Shown here in pieces: positions 13,380 through 26,129 of a stretch of 64,000 nucleotides of DNA (positions are counted from its first letter, which is position 1; every line of letters begins with the position of its first letter). Both the position numbers and the translations under genes were made by a program. The DNA lies in assembly GCA_024305405.1 (NCBI GenBank), contig JAKNDB010000107.1, forward strand, positions 4,386,501 to 4,450,500. The letters run 5' to 3'. The notes under the pieces are model-generated. The model searched no databases. It was not told where the DNA came from and saw only the letters and a list, made by a program, of their open reading frames with translations. The DNA is from Dirofilaria immitis (Eukaryota > Nematoda > Chromadorea > Rhabditida > Onchocercidae).

Positions 13380-16300
13380 TTAAGAATTTGGAGAATGAAG
13401 ATTGGAAGTATGCATTCTAATTTCTCTGTTCAGAAACTCTGCGGTTAGAAAAAGAACTTGAAAATTACTAGTTCCAAAATTTGAACTTTCGGCATTTTTT
13501 TCTGGACCAAATTTGATTTGCTGTTTTGGCTGCTGCTCTCGTCCAATTTTCTGCAAAAGAAAGCAGTAGTAAAATAACTTCAGTTCTCATCTCAAAATAA
13601 TTTCTTCGAAACGAATTGTACAACACTTATGCAATAAGAAAGCGTTCAACCTGACAAATAACTATTCCTTCACTATCTAGCAATTTAATGCGAATAATTT
13701 TACTATCTTAAAATCTTAAAATGCGTGACATTTTATAAGCGTCGAAATATAAACTACTAGTTCATCTTTCGTCAAACTAAAATCGAGTGTAAATAAATGG
13801 AAGAATATAAAAATACTAACTGAAATAATATGTGACAAACATACTAGCTCACTTCATCAACGAATTCTAATTTAAAAAAAAAAACTCACTTCCGAAGTAG
13901 ATCTAGCAGTACTAGCATTCTTATTATAAGTATCAACAGTAGTAGTAGTAGTCCCAGCAGCATCACCAGTCAGAGATTTTGCACGCCGCATTTCTGGTTT
14001 AGCCCGATCGAAATCCCCAGTTGCGACAGAAGCAGCAAGTTGATTGGCAGTCTCCGGATCTATCTCATCACCTTCATCAAGCAGTACATAAACTGGTTCA
14101 CCATTTGCGCCTTTCAATGCCTGTACCTAAAAATATAAAGAATGTGATAACAAAAATAAATTTTGGCTTCAACTATAGTTCTATTTCATAGTTTGACTAT
14201 ATAAAATGCAGTTGAGTTAATAACAAACTTTTTTGAAGTCGACACCATATTGCGCTTTAAGTGTTGCAATTGTAGCTGGATCAGTGATGATACCCTCGGA
14301 ATGCTCTGCAATAAAAAAACTTGCCAGGACGAAAATAAATATAAGCACATACTCGTTTAGACCAATATTTCAGTTTCCAGCACACAACGCAATTTTTTTC
14401 TGCGCAGTGGCACCTTAATTACAAAAAAACTATTTTGAAAATTTTTTTACACATTATCTTGGCCCAATTTTTTAAATGAATTTCATCAATATTTCAAGAC
14501 AAATTCAACTAACCTTGGTCTCCCACCAATCGCTTGCGCTGCAAATTATTACCCTGGAAACATGACTCCTTGAAATAAAAAATACTTCACTCATGAATTT
14601 GGTAAACTTCCGTATTCAGAAAATGCGTGCAGTTGTAGAATAAGCCGCATTTGGTAGTAGTTTATCGTTCAAAAATATACGATATCATACTGATAATGTT
14701 TTATAAGATCTGCTAGCTTCTGATTAGGATAATCTCAATTTTGATTTTGATACATAAAATTATTTATTACTGCATTGTGATTTCAAGTTACTAATTCAAA
14801 ACAACCATTTTTAATAAGCCTTCAATTTATGAAGATTTTTAAGTTAATTCTTTTAAAATATGGAACATACTGAATCCGAAGTAGAAGCAAATTCAGGCAT
14901 TAAATCCGGATGTTTGGATCGAAGATGGCGAATAGCACGACACATATTAAACGGTCGATGCAGCATATACGTCATGTTGCATACTAAGCATTCAATCAAT
15001 TGTGGATTAATGAATTCCATGCATCCATCCGAAATCCTTTCTAATCTTGTCTGTAGTAAAACCCTGATTAGAATCTCACACCGTGGAGACTTTTTGTGTT
15101 ATCACCAACAGCTATTAGCTATAATGATAATAAACATGAAATATCTTCATTATGCCCACAATATGATACTTTTTCCACATACATAAAAAAAAAGCAGAAA
15201 TGAATAAGAATTGCAGTATATAGAAAATCTCCAGAATTCCAACAATTATAGCAAGCGGAAAAATACAGTAAAATGAAAAATTGTTTCAAATTAAACATGT
15301 TTCCTCTCTACCATAATCCAAATGGAATTATTAAACAATCAAGAACCTCAGATAAGCTATCATTTATCCATTACTTCTACTTAGAAATTGAAAAATGGAG
15401 CAATTGTTAACCTTGCATAATTCATACTGCATATTATGCAGATGATGTGGATGCTCAGTTCGAAAATGACGTATTGCTCCAGCACTTATCACAGCTGCTA
15501 AAATATCTCCATTACAAATCTTACATTTCCAGTGACAATCATTTACTGCTTCTACATATCGGCTATTCACCGGAGCTGCCTGTCGTAAAGCGGGCATAAT
15601 AAACTGTCGCTTGGGTTTACTTCGGCGACCTGAAATACACTTTTTATAGAGCAATAATTTTTATAGTCGTTGATTATATTTAATTATAAAACGTAGCAGA
15701 AAAACCTAAGTTACACCAACCAAATGTCATTCGACTGTTGACATAACTTGTAGCTCTTTCTTCTTCCATTTCATCATCTTCGACATCGTTTGTATTTTTT
15801 CCTTCTTCACAAGGTTTAAGTCGCTTTTCTACGGCTAGAAAAAAATTTTTTTTTCTGAGCTAATAATAAGCTGTAGTTAATCGTTGCAAAGATATCACTT
15901 TTTTTCCTTCAAAGTAACTGAATGATTTCTTTAATGCATCACTTCTGAGTAATTATTGCAAGATCTGGGATACTTCAATGAAGACTGTGTAAAGACTAAA
16001 AGAAGTAGGCTATAAACAAAATTTATGAGAATAAATCACTTTAATAAAACAAACCAGCATGTAAACGAGCTTCTGATGTATGAGTTGTACCATATTTCCC
16101 GCATCTGATGCGATGTTCATCTGGCAGCGAAACATCAAATTCCTCGCCATATTTCTCCAGCAAACGCGCATTAATAACAAGTTCCTTTAAAAATACTGCA
16201 ATTATAGAAATTTAAAAATTATATAAAACTTAGAATGCCAGCAAAATTTATGAATAAATATATTGCAGAGAGATCTAAAAGACACACTTGCAGACAAAGG

Positions 16301-19300
16301 TTGCATTTTGGTACTTCAACTTCTTCCGGATGAACTTCTGAGAAATGCATAGCAAGCGCCTCAGCTGCCATAAACATTCCACACCAAATGCACTGTAAAT
16401 TAGCACCACGATCAAGCGATGTATCGATAACAGCAAAATCTTGAACTGATAAGGGTTTTCCGAATCCTGGCTGTGCCTTCTAAAAAAAGAAAAATATATC
16501 ATGAAGTAAAAAAAATAATATAACTGAAGTCAACGTTAAAACAACGAAAAAATTTCCATTAAAAATAAAAATTTCTATTAAAAGTTTAAAATAATTTTTA
16601 TCGAAAGTAGATAATGAATTAACAAAATAATGAAAAATACGTATAGGCACTACCATACGATCAAAATGACAGTATTCAAGGAGAATGATGAAGAACTTTC
16701 CTCGGAAAAATATGGACCTAATTTTTAAAGACGGAAATTGTAAAATTTATCGACAAGTATCTAATCTATAAAAATGAAGTCAAAGATTTTCGAATTAACC
16801 TGAGAAATAAAAAGTCATATTCTTATTCAACTCACAAACCCGAGATTATAGCATGATCCCAGACTAGAGAATCACACTTCATGATAGTAAGCCTATTTAA
16901 AAGAAAATAAGTAAACTTCTAGAAAAGAATTTTTTGAATCTTTAGGAAATGATCCAAAAATTATTCATAATACAATTTTGAAAGCTAATCTGCTTGAAAT
17001 TAACTAAAATCTACAAAGCGGTAAAGATAAGCATTTTTCAAACCTTCAGTTTCCATTTTCCTGCACACTGATGAATGGAAGGATGCCATGCGTTGAAATG
17101 TCGAACCAGATGAACAACTTCAAATTTACGATTAAGCGATACTACAGCATTGCAAATACCACAACGTGCATGTTGTTTATCCACCAAAGTCACAGGTACC
17201 TGTAACGTTATTGCTGTCTTAAATACTACATGAATTTGTAACATATTACTTACTTTCCCATGATAACTTCAGTAGTTTCTAAACAAAATAAGAAATAACT
17301 GCATGATTTAGAAAAAATAACATACCTTTTGTTTTGCATGCATTCTAACAGAAATTTGTTCGTCGTGGGAACCGAATACTCTAAGAACGACTAAAGTTTG
17401 GTACACATTACCATAAATTTTTTTTTACTGTGTTTGGTCCTTAATTCAATTTATTCAGAAAAGTGAAGAAGACAAAATCTAAACGTACAGCGCGACCCAG
17501 TTTCTCGAACATTTTCTTCCGCAATGCTGTTATTAACTGATTGAGTGACATTTCGTTTGGGTTGACGCGAATCTAAGAATAATAAACACATGACACAATA
17601 ATGCTTAAACACTTCATCTGATGATAATTCAATTTAAACACAAATTTTTGAATTCTCAAAGTGATTTGCAAACTGGTTCTACATCAGGTTCTTTCATATA
17701 TCGTCAAGTTTTAAAACAATTGAATCTTCGTTCTATAAGCACAAGCGATTTCAAATGTCACTATAACAAGTATCCCTTAAATTTGTTAGAATTTTAACTC
17801 ATAAACATTCCCATACACTGGAATTTTTCCACTTGCTCATTAGCAGTTAGTGTCCTTAACAATTATAGCTTTATAAAATCATATCAAAATTTAACATTTT
17901 TACCGTAGAAACACTTCGATAAATACGACTGGAATTATGACTAGATGGAAGATCTTCGTAAATATTGCAGACACTATTTTCCATTCGTCGCTTTTCTTCA
18001 CTTAGCTTTTCTCTTAACCATGTTTCGTACGGAACATCTTCGAATGCTGTTACACCTTCTTCTAATACCTAAAACATATGAGATAAACTTAATTACGACT
18101 TCAATTACATCTCGATGAAAGATCTTCGTAAATACTGCAGAAGTCTGTTACCAAAAATGCAGTGAATTCTTCAGCATTTTCCATACAAAAAGATAAACGA
18201 ATAGGACTAAGAAAAAGGTTAAACAAATATTTTCATTACCTCGGGATGGTGCTGCGGTATATGTGAGCTCAACAGTAAATCATAAAGAACAATTTCACCG
18301 CACAAACCGCAACATATATTTTTCGAATCCAAGAAACTAAATTCAACCGTTCGGAGGTCGTGGCGTGAGCTCGCTTCAACATTATCATTTTCGCTCATGA
18401 ACAAGGCATTATCATCTAAAAGAGCATCAGTTAAAGATTTCTTTCGATGAACTGCACACTCGCAGTTTATGTCTACTGAAGATTCATCTGAGCTCATACG
18501 GGCGAATCCAGGGATATAAAATAAAGAGCACTAAAGTGTCGCTCGTACCACAGAAACTGAAATCATTAAATCATTTGTCATCATATAAGAATCTGGATAT
18601 GTCCGAAATAAAATGCTTAAGAAATTGAAGCCTAGAAAATCTAGGCTATTCGGTTTCTAAAACAAAGTAAACGTCCAAATATCAAAAACCAATTTTGAAG
18701 TAACTTACCGTCAAGAGTTTGTCCAGGTGCAAGTTGTATGAATTGTTCCGTTCCATTTGGTGTTTGAACACAGATAACTTGCATATCATTCATATCGTCA
18801 GTAAAATTCGTTGTTTCCTTCAACCGAAAAAAGATTAAAAAATTGGAAAACAATTTTCTAAAAATCTTAGCAAATAAACAAGCTGACAAAAAGTTCCGAT
18901 ATGTTTTCATATAAACTATTTTAAAATTTACATCATGCTTATTTGCATTTGAACGCTGCACAATCTTTTGCAAGGCAGGACTTTGAGGTTCTAATTCCGG
19001 TGGCGCTTCATCATCGTTAGATTCCACATCATCATTTACCTGCTCGATTATGTGATCTTGTTTTGGTAAAGTATGGCCTAAAATTTAATGGATTTAGAAA
19101 TATAATTTTTCAAAATTGAGACAAATACATCATCACATAGAATTGCACGAAAACGACAACCGATCGGCTGATCCATCATTCAGTATCAAGTTTTCCATAG
19201 GACTGCCGCAACTTTTACTACACCTTTCACCCCTGTGAAATTGTTCTGTTTCAAGCCTGTTAACGGTACAAGCCATAAATCCAATTTACCTTCACTATGC

Positions 19301-22300
19301 GTTTCCTGAATAGATTGACTTGGCATGCGCTCCCCACCCACATCGCTATCACAATTACCACTTTCTTCAGCACCTCCAGTGACAAGATCGTCAGCTGCAT
19401 ATATCAGTTCCTCATCCTCGAAACTAGTTTCAATAAAATCACTGTCGCCAAGGCCAATTTCAGCATACATTACCTTTAAAAAATTTTCGAAAGTTATGAT
19501 TTCGTGATTTGCAGGATTTGTCTCACTTCCTTCTTAAAACTATTATGATATAAATTCAAAAATTGTAGAATTTTATTTATTCTACTATGCTTACGAATAT
19601 TATATTCAGGATCGCTTATTTCAAAACCAACATTAAAATCATTATTGGGGAAATGCTGTACCACGCAAAAATGTTTAAAGAAAAAATCAAACATGGATTA
19701 TCAATTCCAAACTTCAATGAGTATTAAATTTTCTGACTCACATCATCAACATCATCCAACATTGACTTTTCGTCGTAATAATATCGACTGAAAAAATGAA
19801 TAAATATCCATGTCCATAAAGATATAAAGACTATTTAGGTCTACCATTAGTAGTCTAGAAAATTCTTCTGCTAAAATGATTAGTTCTAGAAAATGTTGCT
19901 AATAAGCTCACTTCACATTCGCTATACTATAGCTAGAGCGAAAATTCCTTATCCTTATAAAAAATTCCTCGATGTTCATAAAAGAAAAATTTTAACATGA
20001 GACAGATTAGAGAATCAAAAATTCACAGTGGTAACAATACATTCAGATGAAGAAGAATCACCACTGGAATCTGGGTATTTCGGATATGAAGCACCTATTT
20101 TTAAGCATACAAAAATGTTAAGAACACACTTGGTTCTCGTGTTCCTGCCTCGCCCATCTCTAGAAAGCAATTCTCTCTCTTGTAATCTTCTTTCCCTTTG
20201 TTTAGCCGCTTCATCTGAAACTTTTGCTAGCATCACAATATCCATTTTTGAAGAGTTATTTAACTATGCATTAAATATAATATAACTGTTTCATTCAAAA
20301 ATTAAACTCACCATGCTTACGTTTTGCAACTCGGACATGTGTTCGTTCTGTTGTCAACAGAGGTGCAGTTGCTGGTACAGGCTTTCGATCGAGTCGTAGC
20401 ACACCACTACCACTTGGTCCATCGTACCCATAACGGATATCACTATCAACGAATATATCACGCCTTGTAGGCGATATACTTTTTGAGCTTGATTTAAAGC
20501 ATACTGTTGGTAACCTTCTCCTAATTCGTCCTTTTGACGGTTTTCAAATCCACTTATTCCTTTTTAACAGCTGAAAACAAATGTAAATGTACACATGAAA
20601 CAAAATATCTGCATAAATATATGAACAGGTTTTCAGATTCATTTGTTGCTTTTTCTCGTTGATCGAATTGGGTTTGTAGAACAAAACGAAAGAGGAAATC
20701 ATACATGATTCGACATCAATTTCTGTCAACGGATCATCATTACTGGTAACAACGTCTATTGCATCATCTTCGTAATTATGCCCAACTTTTCCTTGAAGCA
20801 TAATCCGTACTTTCTAAAATTATTTTACCAAAATAAAATTATTTCTTCATTATAATGTTTAAATTTTAGCCTATCTTTTACTTACAAATTAAAGAACGAA
20901 TTTTTTGTTCAACAGAATCTTCAAGAACTTGAATTTTTAAAATGATCAGAGTTTGAATTTACATTGTTTAGAAAGGATACCAGTTTAATTTCAAGGTATA
21001 TGGTATGGTTGTATCAAAAACGGAGAAAAATTTCGCAAAACAATGAAGATGTATACAAATTGTTGCACTGAATAATAAAGAGAACTAGTTTAAAATAACT
21101 GACAGCTTAACAACAAGGTCTGATAAAAATAATAAATTTTACAAACGAACTTGCTATTGTGTTGAAAGAGAAATGCCATAAAAATCATCATATGAAAACA
21201 CTAAATTGAAAAGATGAAGTGCCCTGTTGATTTTTTAATTTCAAATTGATTAAGGGAGATTTCGGAATCAGTAAAAAATTTACCAAAAAAGATTGCTAAA
21301 AGACGGTGAAATAACATATTACTCCCTTGAAAATAATGAAGCTAATTAATAAGTAGTAGGGCATTTTACCGAAACTTCATCGCTCTGGCGAGGAGAATCG
21401 AAATCCGATTTTTTCAAACGTTTACTTGAACGCACAGGTTGTTCATGCTCACGACATGTTTCTCCAATTCCACGTTGATTCTGCAATTTTTTCAATCGTA
21501 AAAAAGAAATTATTAACTATATAAAATCCCTATTTAATACTTGTTTCATCAACCCGATTTTTATCACTGATTCAAAACGAAACATTAGCGCTAACGTTAA
21601 CTATCAATTTAATTTTTACTCTAACTTGTGAATGTACAAATGAAAATTCAGATAATCTGAATTGTCCATCGCAATCTTTTTAAATAGAAAAGACACTTAA
21701 CCAATCCTAAACTATGCAGTTATATCAGATTGTTGGTTATTTTATCACGGTGTCAATACTATTAGTAAATCTGATTACGCTATCCATTTCTACTAAACGT
21801 TTCCTCTATTCCTCCTTAATGATATAAATCCTAAAAACAATTATCAAACATTATAGTCAAGAAAGTTCACCCGTAAATCTTCGTGAACATTGGGAAAAGA
21901 TTTTCTCTTGGTTCTTCTTCCGATATCACCTAAATATTTGATTCGATGGTTCAAATAGGTCTTTTCGAAAAATTAATAAGCAATGGTAAAATGGTTCCAA
22001 TTCAAATAAATGTAGAAAAGTGGAGAAGGCAGTTGTATGAAGAAATATGTATGCGATTCAAGACGGGAGTAGAGAAAAAATATATGTATTAATAATCTGA
22101 ACCTGACTCCATTGCTGCTTCATTAGTTGAAACACTGATATGTTGAGCTTTAATCCTGAAACCCTACCGTTAATCCGATTTGGCATAAGATATAAGCAAC
22201 AGTAAAAACTTCAAATTTAATAACTTATCAATACATATTATAACGGATCAATTATTAAAACAATGTTCCTACAATCTTAGTTAAATCTGTTTCTGATTGC

Positions 22301-24210
22301 TATGTTCAAAAATTCCAATTTTATCGGAGATTAGCAGAAGAAAACATTCATATTTTCCATATACAGCACGACAGAACCTTAGCAAAATGACTAAAACTAA
22401 ACAAAACATCATATATTTTATGTAACTAACAAAATATTGCCATGCTTGAAGATCGAAGTTAAACGATCCAAGCTGTTGACTGTTTAAAAAAAAATGATTA
22501 TACAGGTCACTTTATATGAACTCCAGGTTTCTATAGGTAAAAGCATGATAAGATCATGCTAAAGAGAAACATTATAATGAACCAACCACAAACATTTTTC
22601 AATACATATAGATGATGGAATAAAAAGATCGGATTATATATGCAACATACGCTACATTAACACCAGTTTCAAACATGTATTTCCATTTCTTACCTTTCAT
22701 GAATGAAACCATCGTTTTCTTCTTCAGTTCGTTCTCTTATACGAATCTTTCGTAGATTTTTGCTATCTACAAAAAGCAATCATATTACTATAATTACTAA
22801 CGTACAAAACAAATAATGTTCATGTATGTTTCAGCGATTTGATCATCTATGGAAAACAACTGGAAAAAATTTATTTGTAATTTCTAATTAGTGATTGCTG
22901 TAATCAGTAGATTAAATTTATTCATTTTTTATAGCAAATAAGAATAACAAATAGCAAATAAATAAATTTGATCTATTAATTTTGGTAATTTCAAGATTAT
23001 TCCTAATAATGGAAGTCATTCGAATTTATCTAAACCATCAATTTTATTCTCGGACTTCATTTTTTCGGCAAAAACATTTTTATATCCTCCTAAATCTCAC
23101 ACCAATAACACTAAATATGTGTCTCACGCGATATAAAAATGCCAAAGTTTTACGCATACTATACCATAATTTCTACACCTCCTTCTAAAAAGCATTTTTG
23201 AGAATTTTTCTCGCTTTTAAACAATTCTGCAACCAAAATCGAATGAAAAAATGATATAGCTGACAAAGAGTTAAATAAATTATGTTATATTACTATTACT
23301 GTTTTGTAGGACAAAGATTTTTTCGTTTTTGCAGCCACCTTGAAAACTACGGTAACAGGAAAGACGTGAGGCAATAAAAATTAAGAACAGACATATCTTT
23401 CCACAGTAATTGTAGGATATCATGGCTATAACAAAAGTTGCTTAACAATATGTCACAGATAACCATAACATGTGTCTTTATTTAACAATAATTCTGGGAC
23501 TGGTAATTCAAAAAAAGTAATTTCATCAATGTGTTGGATAAATCCGGGGCATCATTTTTAATTCTAACAAAAATAAATAGTCTCACAAATATGTTGCTGA
23601 TTGTTATCAATAATACCTTATTCAACGTGAATCCGGGATATCACAATTAACAAAAATGACTTCATGAATGCATTACTGCTTGCTGTCAATGATTTCATGA
23701 ATGCAATATTGATTGCTATCAATAATATCTCATCGAAATATAATTCCGGTACTCATACTTCGAACAAAGATAGTTTCAAGAATTTTTGTTATCAATATCT
23801 TATCTTAGAAATGACTTCATGAATATGTTATTGATTTTGCATCTTTATAAAACGGTATTATTCTGAAAATTATTTCGGTTCCTCCCATTTTCCTATTTTA
23901 ATCAAATAAAGTAGTGATTAGGAATTTCAGAAAAACTTAAATTTAAAAACTGAAATAAATTCCTGATAATGTGAACCTTTAGACATGTATCGTCGTGGTG
24001 GGAGTTGTCGTCGTATCTTACCACCAAATTAACCAACCCAATACGTTATAGCTCTACTTTCAGCGCTCGAAACGATTCCCTGTTGGTCTCGTCTGGAATG
24101 TGCTTAGATGATTAGTTTTAGATATTACTACATGTCGGTATGTTGATCGGGATTTCTCGCCATATCGGTGGTGTTGGTAGAGATTTCTCGATGGTTCGAT
24201 TGGTACACAT
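13380..24210 (-). CDS. Multi-zinc-finger protein with HxxxxHP modules, about 27 exons
   Basis: Exons, 5' to 3' on the minus strand: candidate first 24132-24210, then 22694-22766, 22103-22155, 21871-21929, 21370-21480, 20705-20813, 20312-20570, 20130-20214, 19742-19787, 19595-19655, 19290-19473, 18932-19077, 18709-18817, 18240-18487, 17904-18068, 17489-17572, 17326-17390, 17044-17199, 16288-16479, 16055-16184, 15721-15834, 15412-15629, 14871-15050, 14514-14553, 14229-14305, 13890-14126 and 13380-13550. The N-terminal part is basic and low-complexity (RSSKRLKKSDF), so nuclear location is likely. Five zinc modules follow: CGLC (exon 18240), CGIC (17044), CIWC (16288), CKIC (15412) and CLVC (14871), each ending H-x4-H-P. 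The C-terminal tail is acidic then Thr-rich. Probably a nematode DNA- or chromatin-binding protein; I cannot name it. Exon 20312 needs two added A (runs 20541-20544 and 20561-20565) to fit. Two junctions (19595/19290 and 17904/17489/17326) stay one base out. The first exon is tentative. Confidence 0.75.
24132..24210 (-). other. Candidate first coding exon of the zinc-finger gene
   Basis: An ATG at 24210 opens MCTNRTIEKSLPTPPIWREI and reaches a GTAGTA donor after 79 bases, in phase 1. The next secure exon (22694-22766) begins in phase 1, so the join is in frame. The evidence is only phase and position, and another 5' exon is possible. Confidence 0.35.
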
Positions 24211-24308
24211 GACGCAACATAACAGCGCGAACGTCGTAAATAAAGCGTACGATATACATAAGGAAGCAGCGACTGCTATCTTGATGTCTTGTGCATCTTA
24301 TCGACCGA

Positions 24309-24316
24309 TGACGTCA
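24309..24316. promoter_or_regulatory. CRE-type palindrome TGACGTCA
   Basis: A perfect TGACGTCA lies in a patch (about 23.98-24.42 kb) visibly richer in G/C and CpG than its surroundings. It is about 100 bp upstream of the candidate first exon of the zinc-finger gene. This is the classic bZIP (CREB/ATF) site. Its use here is inferred from position only. Confidence 0.4.
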
Positions 24317-26129
24317 TCACTGTCATCATTTTTCCGCTTTATGGGACGGGATGAAATGCTTCAGATCATAGCATATACATTTTTAATTCTGTCATTCGTT
24401 TTGAATTTAGAAGGGCTTAGAAATTATATGTAACAAAACTATAATGAGCTTATAGATGCATATTTGCATGAGTGCATACTATTTTTGTAGTACTGTATAT
24501 AATTGAATAGAAAAGTCAACCATGGATTACATGTTTAAGTATATGATAATGCTTTACATTAAGAAAAATTTCGCTTGACAATTATGTTATTGCATGCATC
24601 CTTCCATTCTATCATTTCGACTTAAATCTTAAGTAAATTTCGAAGTCTTTTTCTTAAAATCCTCAAAAAAACTTATTCTGTCATTATTTCCTGCAAAAAT
24701 ACAATAAATGTGTACGGTAGAATGCACGTGAAGCTCTAATCTGTAATATCATAATGTAAACCAAACAGAACAGTAATTCTAATTGCATAATATATGATGA
24801 TATTTTTATACGTAATGATACTCGAATAATCGACGTGCACTGATGAAGATCCCCACCGATATTTTCAAAAAATTACAATTTCTTCTGGCTAACACGAACA
24901 ATTTGTCCTATGGATGCGATTTGTAACAATATTCATTGTTATTTTCGTCTGGCAAAACGAGTATGTTCGTAATTATTCCTGAATATGCAAGCAGAATAAT
25001 TTCTTTTGGCTTGTTCATTTTCCGCTGATTTGAAAATGGTACATTTTAATGTATATTCAGTTTACTTCAATTCACTAAATCAAAATTTTTGTCGTGTAAA
25101 CAGAAAAAGAGATGAAAATAACTTTAATCTTATACGAAATATCTGTCATAAGAACATTATCCTTGTTCAAGATGATTTTTTGAAAACCCGTTTGAGTCGC
25201 ACATAATTACAATTTGCCAAATTGGAAAAATTAAGGCATCATAGATATTGGCATGTATTTGTTTGCCGCAGAAATTAGATGTGGGAATATATCCTTATTT
25301 TTCTTGAGCCTAACATTAATTAAAATTTTTTTTTCGACGCTATAATTCGTTATTAGCGATAGAAATAAAAAATACAAAATTATCACAATAGGAAAGACTA
25401 GTATTAACTAAGATTAATATGTGTATCGCTAAAAATATTTAAATTAACAAAACAAACTAAAACGGAGCCAACAGGCACCAAATCTTGTGCACATACTCAT
25501 GCACATGCATAGAATAGTACAGACTTCGTTTTTTCTTAAATGCGTATTTTACAAACTCTGATCTCTTCCGAGTTACTTTCTAAAGTTTGCAAATCAAATA
25601 ATGCCGAATATAACGTATCCTAATTTCATCTCCTGTAAATTTAAATTTCAAACAGGCGTAGTTTGAACTTTAAATCTTTTTCAATTATTTTTCTAGAGCT
25701 TAGCAATAAGAAACAATATTTGAAATGAGACGGCCGTTTTGCAAAATTTTATCTTCCAATAAACCGATCAACATTTATTACACAGCCGCCTTGAAGAATT
25801 GAGAATTAGTCGTTTCAGCTTTTCCCCAAAAAATATTCCGTCTGGAAAATTAATCGGTAAAAAAATGGTTATAAAAATCTAAATGATAAACTAAATGAGA
25901 AAATCACTGGGAAAAGTTTGAAGTCAAATGGATACCAAACTCTCTACATCCAATTTTTATCAACAGTATTTTCTCCAATATCCCATGTGAAGTATAAGTC
26001 GGATAAAAATCATTTTTTTTTCGCTACTATCGATAATACTTTCATCACTGAAAGATGATCCTTAATTTTTCAAAAATCAAAATAACTTAAATGAAATCTT
26101 TACGTCATCTCACCGCATGAAATACTAGC
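24317..26129. other. Spacer between TMF1 end and zinc-finger gene start
   Basis: AT-rich, apart from the GC-richer patch at its left end. The plus-strand open frame 24140-24433 crosses that patch but has no family resemblance or splice context. I see no supported gene here. The right end probably includes the 3' UTR of TMF1. Confidence 0.5.

Noticed and set aside
24140..24433. 97-aa plus-strand frame over the GC-richer patch
   Set aside because: No family resemblance and no splice signals at its ends. The same DNA fits better as promoter and 5' exon of the minus-strand zinc-finger gene. Kept only as a weak alternative.
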